A stretch of DNA of 46,390 bases. It comes from an uncultured Aquimonas sp. Its GTDB lineage: Bacteria; Pseudomonadota; Gammaproteobacteria; Xanthomonadales; Xanthomonadaceae. Where the stretch lies: contig CAMLOR010000002.1 in NCBI GenBank assembly GCA_946481615.1, forward strand, positions 1-46,390, read 5' to 3'. A program made the translations under genes and the position numbers. Positions 27,901-35,399 of the stretch are shown here, one piece after another. Numbering within the stretch: the first letter of the stretch is position 1; every line of letters starts with the position of its first letter. The notes beneath the pieces were generated by a model. The model saw only the letters and a program-made list of their open reading frames with translations. It did not search any database and was not told where the DNA came from.

Positions 27901-29463
27901 GCGGTGACGCTGCGTGCCGCCGGCGGCGAGTGGCAGGCGCGCCACAGCATCGCGCTCGATCTGACCGCCGCGAGCACGCCGCTCGCGTTGCCGGCCGATG
28001 CGCGCAACATCGAACTGCGGCTGGCGAGCGGCACGGACGCATTGTTCCGCGCGGCGCTCGACGATCTGCTCGCTTATCCCTGGGGTTGCGTCGAACAGAC
28101 CGCGAGCCGGCTACTGCCGCTGTCATTGGCCTATCCGCAACTCGCGCAGGGCGAGCCGCGCATCGGCGATCGCCTGCGCCTGGTGATGCAGACCAGCCGC
28201 CTGCGCCTGGTGCACATGGCGGGCCCGAATGCGCGCTTCGCCTGGTGGGGCGAGAGCGCCGACGAAGACGTGTTTCTCACCGGCTACGCCTATTACGCCG
28301 ACTGGCATGCCAGCCGCAGCCTCGGCCTGGAACTGCCGCAGGAGCACTGGCAGCGCGTGCTCGAACTCTATTCCGAGAAGGCCGCGCAGACGCCGTTGCT
28401 GCAACGCGTGCTGGTGCTCGACTTCGCGCAACGCATGGAATTGCCGGTGCAGACCTTGTTGCAGGGCGTGCTGACGGAGCTGGCCGCGGCGGGCGAAGGC
28501 GCCGACGATGCCAGCGCCGCTTCGCCGCAGGCCAGCATGGTGCTGGAAACGCCGGATTCGGCACTCGGCCTGGCGCTGGCGCGCGTGCTGGCGGCCAACC
28601 TGGCACGCGATGTGGACGTGGCGTTGCCGCAGGACTTCGCGCTCGAAGCCGCGCGTGCACGCCTCGAAGCCAGCGATCTGCCGTTCGCACAGGCCGCGCT
28701 CCTGCATCTTGCGCCGGCCGATGCCGCGAAGACGCGCGAACTGTTCGCGCGTCTGGCCCCCGAGGATGCCACGCTGGAGCGCGCCCTCGTCCTGACGTGG
28801 CTGCACGATGCCGATGCCGCCACGGCGGTTGCGTCGGCGTCACCGGGCGCCGGCTGGCAGCCCGTCACGCAACCCAGCGGCGAAGTGCGCTGGCAATGGC
28901 ATGGCGATGCGCCGCCGGCGGCGTTGGAACTGGCGCAGACGCCGGCCGAACTGCTGTCCGCGCGGCTGTCGTACGAAAGCGCGGCGCCGCAGCGATCGAC
29001 CTTGCCCGTGCGCATCGAACGCAGGCTCTACGAACTCGTGCCCGGCACCGATCCTTTCAGTTTCACGGCTGAACCTTACGTCGACGGTCCGCTGCAGAGC
29101 GACCGGCTGTATCTCGACGAAGTCGTGCTGCACGCCGACTCCGCCACCGCATTGCGCTATGGGCTCGTGGAAGTGCCGCTGCCGCCCGGCGCCGACGTGG
29201 AACGCACCACCTGGGGGCTGCAGGTGAGCGGCCTCGGTGGGGAAGGCGCCGCGGAACTCGAAAAGGCGCGCCACGAGGCCGGCGAACTGGGCTACGCGGT
29301 GCCGCTCGACACGCTCGCGGGCGAGACGAGCTTCCGGCATCTGGTGCGCTTCTCGCAGAAGGGAAAATTCTCGCTGCCGCCGGTGCGTTACGCGCGCATG
29401 TATGCGCCGGAGGAGCAGGCGCTGGAAGCCGATCCGCCGCTGGCGCATCTTTCGGTGGAGTGA
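24931..29463 (+). CDS. Bacterial alpha-2-macroglobulin (YfaS/MagD-like) with thioester motif
   Basis: 1510 residues. The N-terminus is a signal sequence ([10 protein letters not shown]) with L-A-A-C at 10-13, which could be a lipobox, or cleavage may occur after A-Q-A. Macroglobulin-like domains follow, including the MG2-type segment [13 protein letters not shown] and the alpha-2-macroglobulin core [14 protein letters not shown]. Residues 1052-1056 read G-C-V-E-Q: C1053 and Q1056 can form the internal thioester that covalently traps proteases. Terpenoid-cyclase-like helices and a C-terminal receptor-binding-like domain complete it. It acts in the periplasm as a protease trap protecting the envelope. 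It overlaps DUF1175 (ATGA) and the DUF2300 gene. Confidence 0.95.
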   Translation: MSRLLVMLLLAACAFAAQAQQDESLPASGYTELRGEPFFLLADESFASDETARVRLEAPGRDYRRYNLEGYGGVDIRLYRLPKPLEFLQKQKNLHRVQAEGDFRGEGLANTLAWLWDRWYRQSRRAMQRAFSFDARSAVVEQEPALSMGETIAAPTRFDAQPQFAPIAGLPLVSEFRYPLWEAEPIQPPEGVQLDGSSSEFISVMEGNVYIPLGKLEPGMYLVEALIGSHRATTVLFVSDTVAITKIAGEELLVWTVRKHEGTPVPDATLLWTDGVGLLTRGQSDERGLLRLSHASPERSYVLGEDADGGVFVSENFYYDSEIYDTKLYAFTDRSLYRPGDWVAVKIVGREFQDARRSIAPQTAPLALTVLDANGTALQTLDLEFDASAGAGTRFQLPPNATAGGYELRFEYRGQLYSSAFRVAEYIKPHFEIAMDLAKDDFRTGEPVQGQLTLLYPDGRPVADARIELTLRAQQLSMVDNELQYLGQFPVELATAQLVTGADGKAVLDLPAADKPSRYLLTVFASDGAAYRVKASKEILIERGAAQYRVDSAKRFSAVGESVEFTVAREGDAGRPAQRYEWVRLEDQAKGGAQLVADASGFHLVFDKPGTYNVSLLDAEGMIVGATGHTVSGKGVKAVPGSIGIVLDRAQYEAGDTAEALITFPEPVQDALLTLERDRVESDALLSGGSDWLRLERLGDTQYRARIPVREDFAPNVTFSVLYTKNGEYAFQNAGIKVAVPQIELAISTPREVYRPGEEVTVELQATFGGEPARTRLAVSVVDEMIYALQPEIAPSIGDFFHHPRRNNVRTAASLSFISYDVALPGRPGAPPAANRSERGVKVLERPRREEVDTAAWQPDLVTDAEGKARFTFRMPDSLTRWRITARAIDDQGRVGQRRQFVRSEKPLYLKWSGPSRYREGDQPAFGLLAFNQGDAPAEAELATGFGGQTTRSIITMPPGASWLPLPDLAFREGELQAQLVQGGAVADGLAVTLRAAGGEWQARHSIALDLTAASTPLALPADARNIELRLASGTDALFRAALDDLLAYPWGCVEQTASRLLPLSLAYPQLAQGEPRIGDRLRLVMQTSRLRLVHMAGPNARFAWWGESADEDVFLTGYAYYADWHASRSLGLELPQEHWQRVLELYSEKAAQTPLLQRVLVLDFAQRMELPVQTLLQGVLTELAAAGEGADDASAASPQASMVLETPDSALGLALARVLAANLARDVDVALPQDFALEAARARLEASDLPFAQAALLHLAPADAAKTRELFARLAPEDATLERALVLTWLHDADAATAVASASPGAGWQPVTQPSGEVRWQWHGDAPPAALELAQTPAELLSARLSYESAAPQRSTLPVRIERRLYELVPGTDPFSFTAEPYVDGPLQSDRLYLDEVVLHADSATALRYGLVEVPLPPGADVERTTWGLQVSGLGGEGAAELEKARHEAGELGYAVPLDTLAGETSFRHLVRFSQKGKFSLPPVRYARMYAPEEQALEADPPLAHLSVE

Positions 29464-31187
29464 TGCGCGCGGCGTGGCTGCTCGCCGCACTGCTCGGCAC
29501 GCAGACCGTGCCGGCGCGCGAACCCTTGCAGCTGGCATGGCTGCGCGAGGGGCGGGCGACGTTGGCGACGCTCGACGAGCGCGGCGTGCAGGATGAACGG
29601 CCGCTGCCGCCCGGCTTGCGCACGCCGCTCGGCAGCCTGTGGAAGCTGTTCGTCCATGCGTACGAAGTGGACAGCGCGCGTGCCGAGGTTCCGTATCGCT
29701 GTGCCGGACAGGATCGCGAGGAAGCGTATTGCTGCGAACGCGGCGCCAGCATCGGCCGCGATCGTGCGCTGGTGCAGTCGTGCGGGCTGTACTTCGCGCC
29801 GCGCCGGCTGGGCATCGATGCGCGCGACTGGCGTGCGTACTGGCAGGCGCGCGGCGCACCCGCCTGGCTGCAGGATCTCGCCGCACTGCAACCGCAGGCC
29901 GAGGTTCCGGTGAGCGAGTTGCTCGCGGCGCTCGTGCAACTTCCGGCGCAGCAGGAAATCCGCCGCGTGCTGCTCGACGTGGTGCTCGAAGCCCGCGACG
30001 ACGGTGTGGCTTCGAAGCTCGGCTCGCAATGGCGCGTGAAGACCTGGAGCTGGCACCGCGCCGGCAATGAAGACGCTCGCATCGGTGGTTTCGCCGGCTG
30101 GCGCCTCGACGGCACGCCGGTCTGGGCGAGCGGCGAGGGCACCAGCCAGCAGGTGTTGGCGGCGCACGCGGCAACGCTCGCCACGCTGCCGGCGGTCGCC
30201 AGTGCGCCGCGGGCCGATGTGGGTGATTGCGTCGACGTTCGCCTGTTCGCGCGCTATCCGGTTGCGCGCGTCGAGGCGCGACAGGCAAGCCGTTCACGGG
30301 ATGCCTCGCGTGGGATTCGACAGGCTCACCCCGAACGGGTGGGGAAGGATTCAGAGGAACAGCAGGCTCAGACGCAACTGGTCCGACTCGAACGCGTGCT
30401 GCGCGGCGACTACCTCGTCACCTTTGAGAACGGCAACACGATCGACCTGCAAAGCGCCGGCGAGGTGCTGTTCGATGGCGAACGCCTGTTCGCGCGCCTG
30501 CCGCGCGAGGAATACGTGGCGCGCGTGCTCGATCGCGAAGCCGCGGCCGAGCCCGTGCAGGCGGCGCGCGCACTGGCCGTGGCCATCCGCAGCTACCTGC
30601 AGCAAAACGCGCGCCGCGGCGGCCACTGCCTGGCCATCGACGACAGCAGCGCGACGCAGCGCGTCGCGCCGCGCCCTGCGAGTGCAGCCGCGCGAGCCGT
30701 GGCGGCCTTCAGCGCCGACATCGTGATGAGCGGCGCGGCCGTGCAATATCACCGCGATCGCCCGGCACCCGGCACGCTGTCGTGGCAGGACGCCGTCGCA
30801 CAGGCGCGCACCGGCAGCGATTGGCGCAAGCTGTTGTCCGCCACCTGGCCGCGCGCCGCGCTGGCGCGCTGGGACAACCCCGTGCAGGCGTGCCGCCCAC
30901 TGCCCGCCGCGCGCGACTGGTTGCTGGCGCGGCTGGCGGGCTGGCGTCCCCGGCTCGACCGCGAGATTGGCTACGCCGAAACGCGCGATTTCGAGGTCTG
31001 CATGCTGGCCGGCGGCCGCCCGCACGTCGAACGCGCGCAGCGGCGCATCCATGTGCGCGCGCTGTCGAGCCAGCAGGACCGGCTCGATCTCGTGCACGAA
31101 TACCTGCACCTGGCCTTCGAAGCGCATCCGAACGGCCAGGACGAAACCTATGTCGAGGCGCTCGCGCGCCGCCTGCTGCTGGAGTGA
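29463..31187 (+). CDS. DUF2300 (YfaQ/MagE-like) secreted multidomain protein
   Basis: 574 residues from ATG 29463 (GTG 29460 also possible), with a signal peptide. Three regions can be argued. (1) ~25-235: penicillin-binding-protein-like order with S58-L-W-K61 (SxxK), A-L-V-Q-S106-C-G-L-Y-F (SxN position) and V-K193-T-W (KTG position), apparently degenerate. (2) ~318-445: SpoIID-like, L-P-R-E-E-Y-V-A-R-V-L (E349/E350) then A-A-R-A-L-A-V-A-I-R-S-Y-L. (3) C-terminal H545-E-Y-L-H549, an HExxH zinc motif. These are by-eye assignments; DUF2300 itself has no known activity to me. Residues ~276-294, between regions 1 and 2, are encoded by a dispersed palindromic repeat. Location periplasmic, in the macroglobulin operon. 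Confidence 0.85.
   Translation: MRAAWLLAALLGTQTVPAREPLQLAWLREGRATLATLDERGVQDERPLPPGLRTPLGSLWKLFVHAYEVDSARAEVPYRCAGQDREEAYCCERGASIGRDRALVQSCGLYFAPRRLGIDARDWRAYWQARGAPAWLQDLAALQPQAEVPVSELLAALVQLPAQQEIRRVLLDVVLEARDDGVASKLGSQWRVKTWSWHRAGNEDARIGGFAGWRLDGTPVWASGEGTSQQVLAAHAATLATLPAVASAPRADVGDCVDVRLFARYPVARVEARQASRSRDASRGIRQAHPERVGKDSEEQQAQTQLVRLERVLRGDYLVTFENGNTIDLQSAGEVLFDGERLFARLPREEYVARVLDREAAAEPVQAARALAVAIRSYLQQNARRGGHCLAIDDSSATQRVAPRPASAAARAVAAFSADIVMSGAAVQYHRDRPAPGTLSWQDAVAQARTGSDWRKLLSATWPRAALARWDNPVQACRPLPAARDWLLARLAGWRPRLDREIGYAETRDFEVCMLAGGRPHVERAQRRIHVRALSSQQDRLDLVHEYLHLAFEAHPNGQDETYVEALARRLLLE
30289..30343. repeat. Palindromic repeat (family A) inside the DUF2300 gene
   Basis: Bases 30315-30337 carry the unit TTCGACAGGCTCACCCCGAA, and 30289-30300 an inverted partial copy (CCGTTCACGG). 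The same unit recurs at 31957-32036 and 44978-45050. Here it lies in frame within a linker of the protein, so the gene remains open. Confidence 0.8.
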
Positions 31188-31191
31188 AACG

Positions 31192-31944
31192 ATGATCCGT
31201 CTGCTTCCCTGCGCCGCGCTGTTGCTGGCGGCTTCGGCCGGCGCCCAGGTGCGAATCGACACACCGGTCGGCGGCTGGCGGCGCGGCGACGGTGAAGCCG
31301 TCGCCTATACGCAAGCGGTCGCTTATCCGGCGTCCAGCGTCAACACGCCCGAAGCGCAGTCGGATGCCGCGCGCATCCGCGGGCAGATCCTGGCCATGGA
31401 GCCCAAGAATCCCGCGCTGCTCGTGGTCAACGGCACCGCCATGCCGCTCAAGATCGACGAGGCCGGCAACTTCGACCGTCCCTACATTTTCAACGGCGGC
31501 AGCAACAGCGTCGAAGTGCGCGACGCCGATCGCAGCGCTTCGCACCGCGTGCAGTTCCACGCCAGCGGCGCGGGCGAGGTGCCGGCGCGGCTGCGCGTAT
31601 TGCTGGCCTGGGACAGCGACAACACCGATCTCGACCTGCACGTGATCACGCCCGATGGCGCGCATGCCTGGTACGGCGGACGCGTGCTGGCGAACGGCGG
31701 TGCGCTCGACGTCGACGTCACCACGGGTTTCGGGCCCGAGATCTTCTCGACGCCGACGCCGCTGCCGGGGCGCTACCTGGTCTACGTGAACTACTACGGC
31801 GGCAGCGGCAGCGAAGACCTCACCGTCGCCAGCCTCACCGTGATCGGCGCCGAGGGCACCGCGGACGAGAAGCGCAGCACGCAGCTCGTGCCGATGCGCA
31901 ATGCCGGCGAGCTCACCTTGGCGGCGAGCTTCAGTTATCCGTGA
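31192..31944 (+). CDS. DUF2135 (YfaP/MagF-like) secreted protein, second copy
   Basis: 250 residues from ATG 31192, with a signal peptide ending near A-S-A-G-A. It carries the same blocks as the first copy: G-G-W-R-R, L-V-V-N-G-T-A-M-P-L, L-A-W-D-S-D-N-T-D-L-D-L-H-V-I-T-P-D-G, N-G-G-A-L-D-V-D and Y-L-V-Y-V-N-Y-Y-G. It is the last gene of the operon, 4 bp after the DUF2300 gene, and is followed by palindromic repeats. Two divergent paralogs at the two ends of one operon suggest non-redundant partners for the macroglobulin (inference). Confidence 0.9.
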   Translation: MIRLLPCAALLLAASAGAQVRIDTPVGGWRRGDGEAVAYTQAVAYPASSVNTPEAQSDAARIRGQILAMEPKNPALLVVNGTAMPLKIDEAGNFDRPYIFNGGSNSVEVRDADRSASHRVQFHASGAGEVPARLRVLLAWDSDNTDLDLHVITPDGAHAWYGGRVLANGGALDVDVTTGFGPEIFSTPTPLPGRYLVYVNYYGGSGSEDLTVASLTVIGAEGTADEKRSTQLVPMRNAGELTLAASFSYP

Positions 31945-31956
31945 GCGCGAGGCAGC

Positions 31957-32036
31957 GGTTCGACAGGCTCACCGTGAACGGTGAGCCTGTCGAAGGGCGG
32001 CTGCGACAACCGTTCGGGGTGAGCCTGTCGAACCCG
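31957..32036. repeat. Family A palindromic repeat pair between convergent genes
   Basis: Bases 31959-31973 and 31980-31994 form a perfect 15-bp inverted repeat around a 6-base loop. A second unit in inverted orientation follows at 32010-32034. It lies in the 104-bp gap between the end of the macroglobulin operon and the convergent M23 gene, where it can act as a hairpin stabilising or ending both transcripts, though it lacks a T-tract. Confidence 0.88.
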
Positions 32037-32048
32037 CGCCCCGACCTC

Positions 32049-32942
32049 TCACTCGCCCGGGATGGCGATGCGGCCCGCCGGCCCTTCCAGCGCGATCGGG
32101 ATCGAACGGGTCTCCATGCCGGCGTTGATCTGCACCGCGAAATGCAGGTGCGGTCCGCTCGAATAACCGGTGTTGCCGGAACCGCCGAGACGCTGGCCCG
32201 TGCGCACGCGCTGGCCTGGCTGCACCACGACGCTTTCGGGCTGCAGGTGCGCGTACACCGCCATGGTGCCGTCGACGTGCAGGATGCGCACCTGGTTGGC
32301 GCGCGCGCCGAACTTCTCGCGGTTGAGTCCCGCGCCTTCGAAATCGTCCTCCACCTGCATCACCACGCCTTCGCGCGCCGCGGTCACCGGCGTGCCTTCG
32401 TCGGCGGCGAAATCGATGGCGTAGCGCGATTGCGCATCGGTGTGGCTGAACTTGCCGTCGAAGCCCTGATCGATGCGGAAGGCCGAAGTGTCGAGCGGCA
32501 GCCGGTACACGGTGCCGTCGGGCTGCGCGGCCGGGTCGCCCGGCACCGCCTTCATCTCCAGCGCGAAACTGCCGCCCCGGCGGTTGTCACCAGGATGGAA
32601 CGTGGCGAGCGCCGCTTCCTGGCCGCCCGGCACTACGAAGCGCGCAGGCAGCGCAGGTTCCGAGACGGTGTTGGTCTGCTCGGTGAAGCGCAGTTCCACC
32701 TCGATCGGGCCGTACAGACGGTTCTGCACGAGTGCGCGCCGCTGCGCCATCTCGCCTTCCAGCCGCAGCGCCGCGATCTGCTGCGATTCGGCGCGCACGG
32801 GAATGGCCACGAAGTCGGTTTCGCCTTCGGGCTTGCGATCGGTGTAGTGGGTGATGCCCTGGGCATCGACCACCTTGTAGACCTTCTTCGCCTGCAGCGG
32901 CAACGCGGCCGCCAGCAGCGCGACGAACACGACGGCGCGCAT
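32049..32942 (-). CDS. Secreted M23 (LytM-type) peptidase with N-terminal DUF4124
   Basis: 297 residues. After the signal peptide comes a DUF4124 segment (K-V-Y-K-V-V-D-A-Q-G-I-T-H-Y-T-D-R-K-P). The C-terminal M23 domain (~165-295) has F-S-H-T-D-A-Q-S-R-Y-A-I-D-F-A, G-T-P-V-T-A-A-R-E-G-V-V, L-H-V-D-G-T-M-A-V-Y-A-H-L and G-P-H-L-H-F-A-V. The His/Asp and H-x-H set is the zinc site. M23 enzymes cut peptidoglycan cross-links or act as amidase activators. It lies 4 bp downstream of the phytase-like gene, so they are co-transcribed. Confidence 0.92.
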   Translation of the reverse strand: MRAVVFVALLAAALPLQAKKVYKVVDAQGITHYTDRKPEGETDFVAIPVRAESQQIAALRLEGEMAQRRALVQNRLYGPIEVELRFTEQTNTVSEPALPARFVVPGGQEAALATFHPGDNRRGGSFALEMKAVPGDPAAQPDGTVYRLPLDTSAFRIDQGFDGKFSHTDAQSRYAIDFAADEGTPVTAAREGVVMQVEDDFEGAGLNREKFGARANQVRILHVDGTMAVYAHLQPESVVVQPGQRVRTGQRLGGSGNTGYSSGPHLHFAVQINAGMETRSIPIALEGPAGRIAIPGE

Positions 32943-32946
32943 CGCC

Positions 32947-34053
32947 TTACTGCGCGCAGCCCGCGCGCAGGTTGAGCGTTTCGGCCACGTCGCGCCAATC
33001 GAAGGCCACCACGCCCTGGTCGTGGTGCACGGCGTAGAACACGCCGGCCGGGAAGCGCGCGGTCGGGAAGGGATGCAGCGCCACGCCGTCGGTGAACTGC
33101 ACCGTGTTGCCGTGGAAGCTGCCCAGATGCTCCAGCGTCACGCGGTCGAACACATGGAAGCGGTTCGAATGCAGTTGCTGGTCGGTGGCGATCCAGTAGC
33201 CCGAGCCGTCGGCGCAGTCGTAGAGCGCGATGCCTTCGGGCTGGCCGCCGAACAGTCCGCTGCCAAGATCCGCGCCGAGATAGTTGCCGACCATGTCGTA
33301 GAGGCGGATCTCGCCGGGCTCTTCCTCGATGTATTCCTCGGGGATCAGCAGGCGGTCGTGCTGCGGATCGCCCGCGATGCTTTCGATCCAGCGCACCGCG
33401 CCGGCCTCGCCGGTGTCGCCGAAGGCCTGCAACAACTGTGCATGCACACGGCCTTCGCCGTCGAGCGTGACGGCGAAGCGCTTCACGCGGCGATCGAGCT
33501 GCTGCAGCGGCGGCACCGAGTTGTCGGCGGTCTGGTAGCTGTCGGTGACCAGCACTTCGAGTTCGAGCGGCGCCTGCTCGCGCAGCCACAGGCCGTAGGG
33601 CTTGAGCAGTTCCGCCTCGCCGAAGGTGGCGACCGGAACGAAATCGGGCAGCTCCATCACCTGCACGCGATGGTTGTCGCGCTCGACGACGAAGACGAGA
33701 TCGCCGAAAACGACGATGCCGTTCGGCCGCGAGAACTGGCCCGGGGCAGCGCCGGGCGCGCCCACCGAGCGCAGCTTGGCACCCGAATCGCCGTCGAACA
33801 CGATCAGCTGGCCGCTGTCCTTGGCGGTGGCGATCAGCCAGGTGCCGCCTTCGGGCGTGGTCCAGGTGGCGATCGAATCGATGTTGTCGACCGGGCTGAG
33901 GGCCGTGACGAAGGCTTCGTCCACCGCGGTGGCGGCGAGGCCGTCGCCATCGGGCGGCGACGCGGCCTTGGGCGGCGGCGCGGCGGTGCAGGCCGCGAGC
34001 AGGACGGGCAAGGCGACGGCGACACCGAGGCGGCGGAACATGCGCGAGTCCAT
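32947..34053 (-). CDS. Phytase-like beta-propeller lipoprotein
   Basis: 368 residues from ATG 34053. The signal ends in a lipobox, L-L-A-A-C, so it is probably a lipoprotein. The rest is beta-propeller-like and resembles the bacterial 3-phytase family: I-D-S-I-A-T-W-T-T-P-E-G-G, G-Q-F-S-R-P-N-G-I-V-V, V-E-R-D-N-H-R-V-Q, G-G-Q-P-E-G-I-A-L-Y, G-Y-W-I-A-T-D-Q and S-N-R-F-H-V-F-D-R. Such enzymes release phosphate from phytate in a calcium-dependent way; whether all calcium ligands are kept cannot be settled by eye. It is divergent from the riboswitch-led met operon. Confidence 0.84.
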   Translation of the reverse strand: MDSRMFRRLGVAVALPVLLAACTAAPPPKAASPPDGDGLAATAVDEAFVTALSPVDNIDSIATWTTPEGGTWLIATAKDSGQLIVFDGDSGAKLRSVGAPGAAPGQFSRPNGIVVFGDLVFVVERDNHRVQVMELPDFVPVATFGEAELLKPYGLWLREQAPLELEVLVTDSYQTADNSVPPLQQLDRRVKRFAVTLDGEGRVHAQLLQAFGDTGEAGAVRWIESIAGDPQHDRLLIPEEYIEEEPGEIRLYDMVGNYLGADLGSGLFGGQPEGIALYDCADGSGYWIATDQQLHSNRFHVFDRVTLEHLGSFHGNTVQFTDGVALHPFPTARFPAGVFYAVHHDQGVVAFDWRDVAETLNLRAGCAQ

Positions 34054-34121
34054 GAAAAGTCGCGGCGAGTGTAACGAAACCCTCGCCGCATTTGACCCAT
34101 CGCTTGATCCGCATGAAGCGA

Positions 34122-34150
34122 TTGACAAGCGCGACGGAGGGGTGCAGAGT
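34122..34150 (+). promoter_or_regulatory. Predicted sigma-70 promoter of the met operon
   Basis: A perfect -35 hexamer TTGACA (34122-34127) is followed by a 17-base spacer and a weak -10 CAGAGT (34145-34150, 3 of 6 matches). Transcription would start just at the first strand of the riboswitch. Confidence 0.55.
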
Positions 34151-34151
34151 A

Positions 34152-34252
34152 GGCCCCGCAATCCCATCGAGACCGGCTGAGGGACAGGCCCTTGGAAGCC
34201 GGGGCAACCCAGGACGCGCAAGCGCCCGAAGGTGCCAAATCCTGCGGGGGCG
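34152..34252 (+). promoter_or_regulatory. SAM-I (S-box) riboswitch
   Basis: The conserved S-box parts occur in order. The P1 5' strand CCCCGCA is at about 34154-34160, then GAGGGACAGGCCC, GAAGCC and GGGCAACC with a P2 stem CCGGC/GCCGG. A short P3 region follows, then the hallmark AAGGTGCCAAATCCTGC, whose end begins the P1 3' strand TGCGGGG. SAM binding stabilises P1 and turns off downstream expression, so metX-metB-hom should be repressed when SAM is abundant. Confidence 0.95.
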
Positions 34253-34279
34253 TCCGCGCCCACCGGAAGATGGAAGCCG

Positions 34280-34300
34280 CCGTGCGCCCGCTGCGCACGG
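34280..34300 (+). promoter_or_regulatory. Hairpin downstream of the SAM riboswitch
   Basis: CCGTGCGC (34280-34287) pairs with GCGCACGG (34293-34300) around five bases. It has no T-tract, so it is not a normal intrinsic terminator. It may belong to the expression platform in the 122 bp between the aptamer and the metX start, where a GGAG ribosome site is at 34363-34366. Confidence 0.45.
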
Positions 34301-34373
34301 CCGTGCCGCCTTCGTCGGTTCCAACCGCGGAATGCTCGTCGGGATCCCCCGGATCACTGCACGGAGCACGACG

Positions 34374-35399
34374 ATGAGCCTCGCCCCCCACGCCACCCTG
34401 CTCGAATCCACCGCGGAACCGGCGGCTTTCGACTTCGATGCCTGCGAACCGTCGCGCGCGACGCGCGGAATCGCGAGCGTCGACCTCGCGCTGCGCCACG
34501 CCGGCCCGCGCCGCGTGCGCATCGCCTGGGAACTGCACGGCGCCGCCGGCGCGCCGGTGATCGCGGTGCAGGGCGGCATTTCCGCCACCCGCCACGCCTC
34601 CGCCAGCACCGTGCATCCGGAAGCCGGCTGGTGGGACGCGCAGGTCGGCGATGGCCGCGCCATCGACACCACGCGCCGCCGCGTGCTGTCGATCGACTGG
34701 CTCGGCGCCGACGGCACGCTCGATTGCACGCTCGATCCCTCCGACCAGGCCGACGCCCTGGCCGCGGTGCTGGACGAACTCGGCATCTCGCGCCTGCACG
34801 CCTTCGTCGGCGCCTCGTACGGCGCGATGGTGGGGCTGCAGTTCGCCGCCCGTCACGCGGCGCGCGTGCGCAAGCTCGTCGCGGTGAGCGGCGCGCATTG
34901 CTCGCACCCGCAGGTGACGGCGCTGCGCGTGATCCAGCGCCGCATCGTGGCGCTCGGCCGCAGCGAAGGCGGCGTGCGCGAGGCGCTGGCGCTGGCGCGC
35001 TCGCTGGCGGTGATCGGCTATCGCAGCGGCGAGGAATTCGGCGCGCGCTTCGATGCGGCACCGAACGTGGACGCACAGGGCGCGCGCTTCGCGGTCGAAG
35101 ACTATTTCGACGCCATCGGCCCGCGCTTCGTGGCGCGCTTCACGCCGACGGCTTACTTGCGCCTTTCCGAATCGATCGACCTGCAGCGCGTCGAACCGGC
35201 GGAGTTGCATGTGCCACTGGAACTGATCGCGGTGCGGCAGGACCAGATCGTGCCGCTGGCCGATCTCGAAACACTGGCCGCATGTGCCGCGCGATGTCGA
35301 TTGCAGACCATCGACTCGTGCTACGGCCACGATGCCTTCCTCAAGGAAACCGCGGCCGTCGACGCCGCGTTGCGCAACGCGCTGGAGGAGGTGCGATGA
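34374..35399 (+). CDS. metX: MetX-type homoserine O-acyltransferase
   Basis: 341 residues, alpha/beta-hydrolase fold of the MetX family: A-V-Q-G-G-I-S-A near the oxyanion region, the nucleophile elbow G-A-S148-Y-G-A-M, and the C-terminal His in C-Y-G-H-D-A-F-L-K-E. It acylates homoserine, the first committed step to methionine. Xanthomonad members are reported to use succinyl-CoA, so metXS is possible; acetyl versus succinyl cannot be decided by eye. ATG 34374 follows a GGAG site. First gene after the riboswitch, overlapping metB by ATGA. Confidence 0.93.
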   Translation: MSLAPHATLLESTAEPAAFDFDACEPSRATRGIASVDLALRHAGPRRVRIAWELHGAAGAPVIAVQGGISATRHASASTVHPEAGWWDAQVGDGRAIDTTRRRVLSIDWLGADGTLDCTLDPSDQADALAAVLDELGISRLHAFVGASYGAMVGLQFAARHAARVRKLVAVSGAHCSHPQVTALRVIQRRIVALGRSEGGVREALALARSLAVIGYRSGEEFGARFDAAPNVDAQGARFAVEDYFDAIGPRFVARFTPTAYLRLSESIDLQRVEPAELHVPLELIAVRQDQIVPLADLETLAACAARCRLQTIDSCYGHDAFLKETAAVDAALRNALEEVR

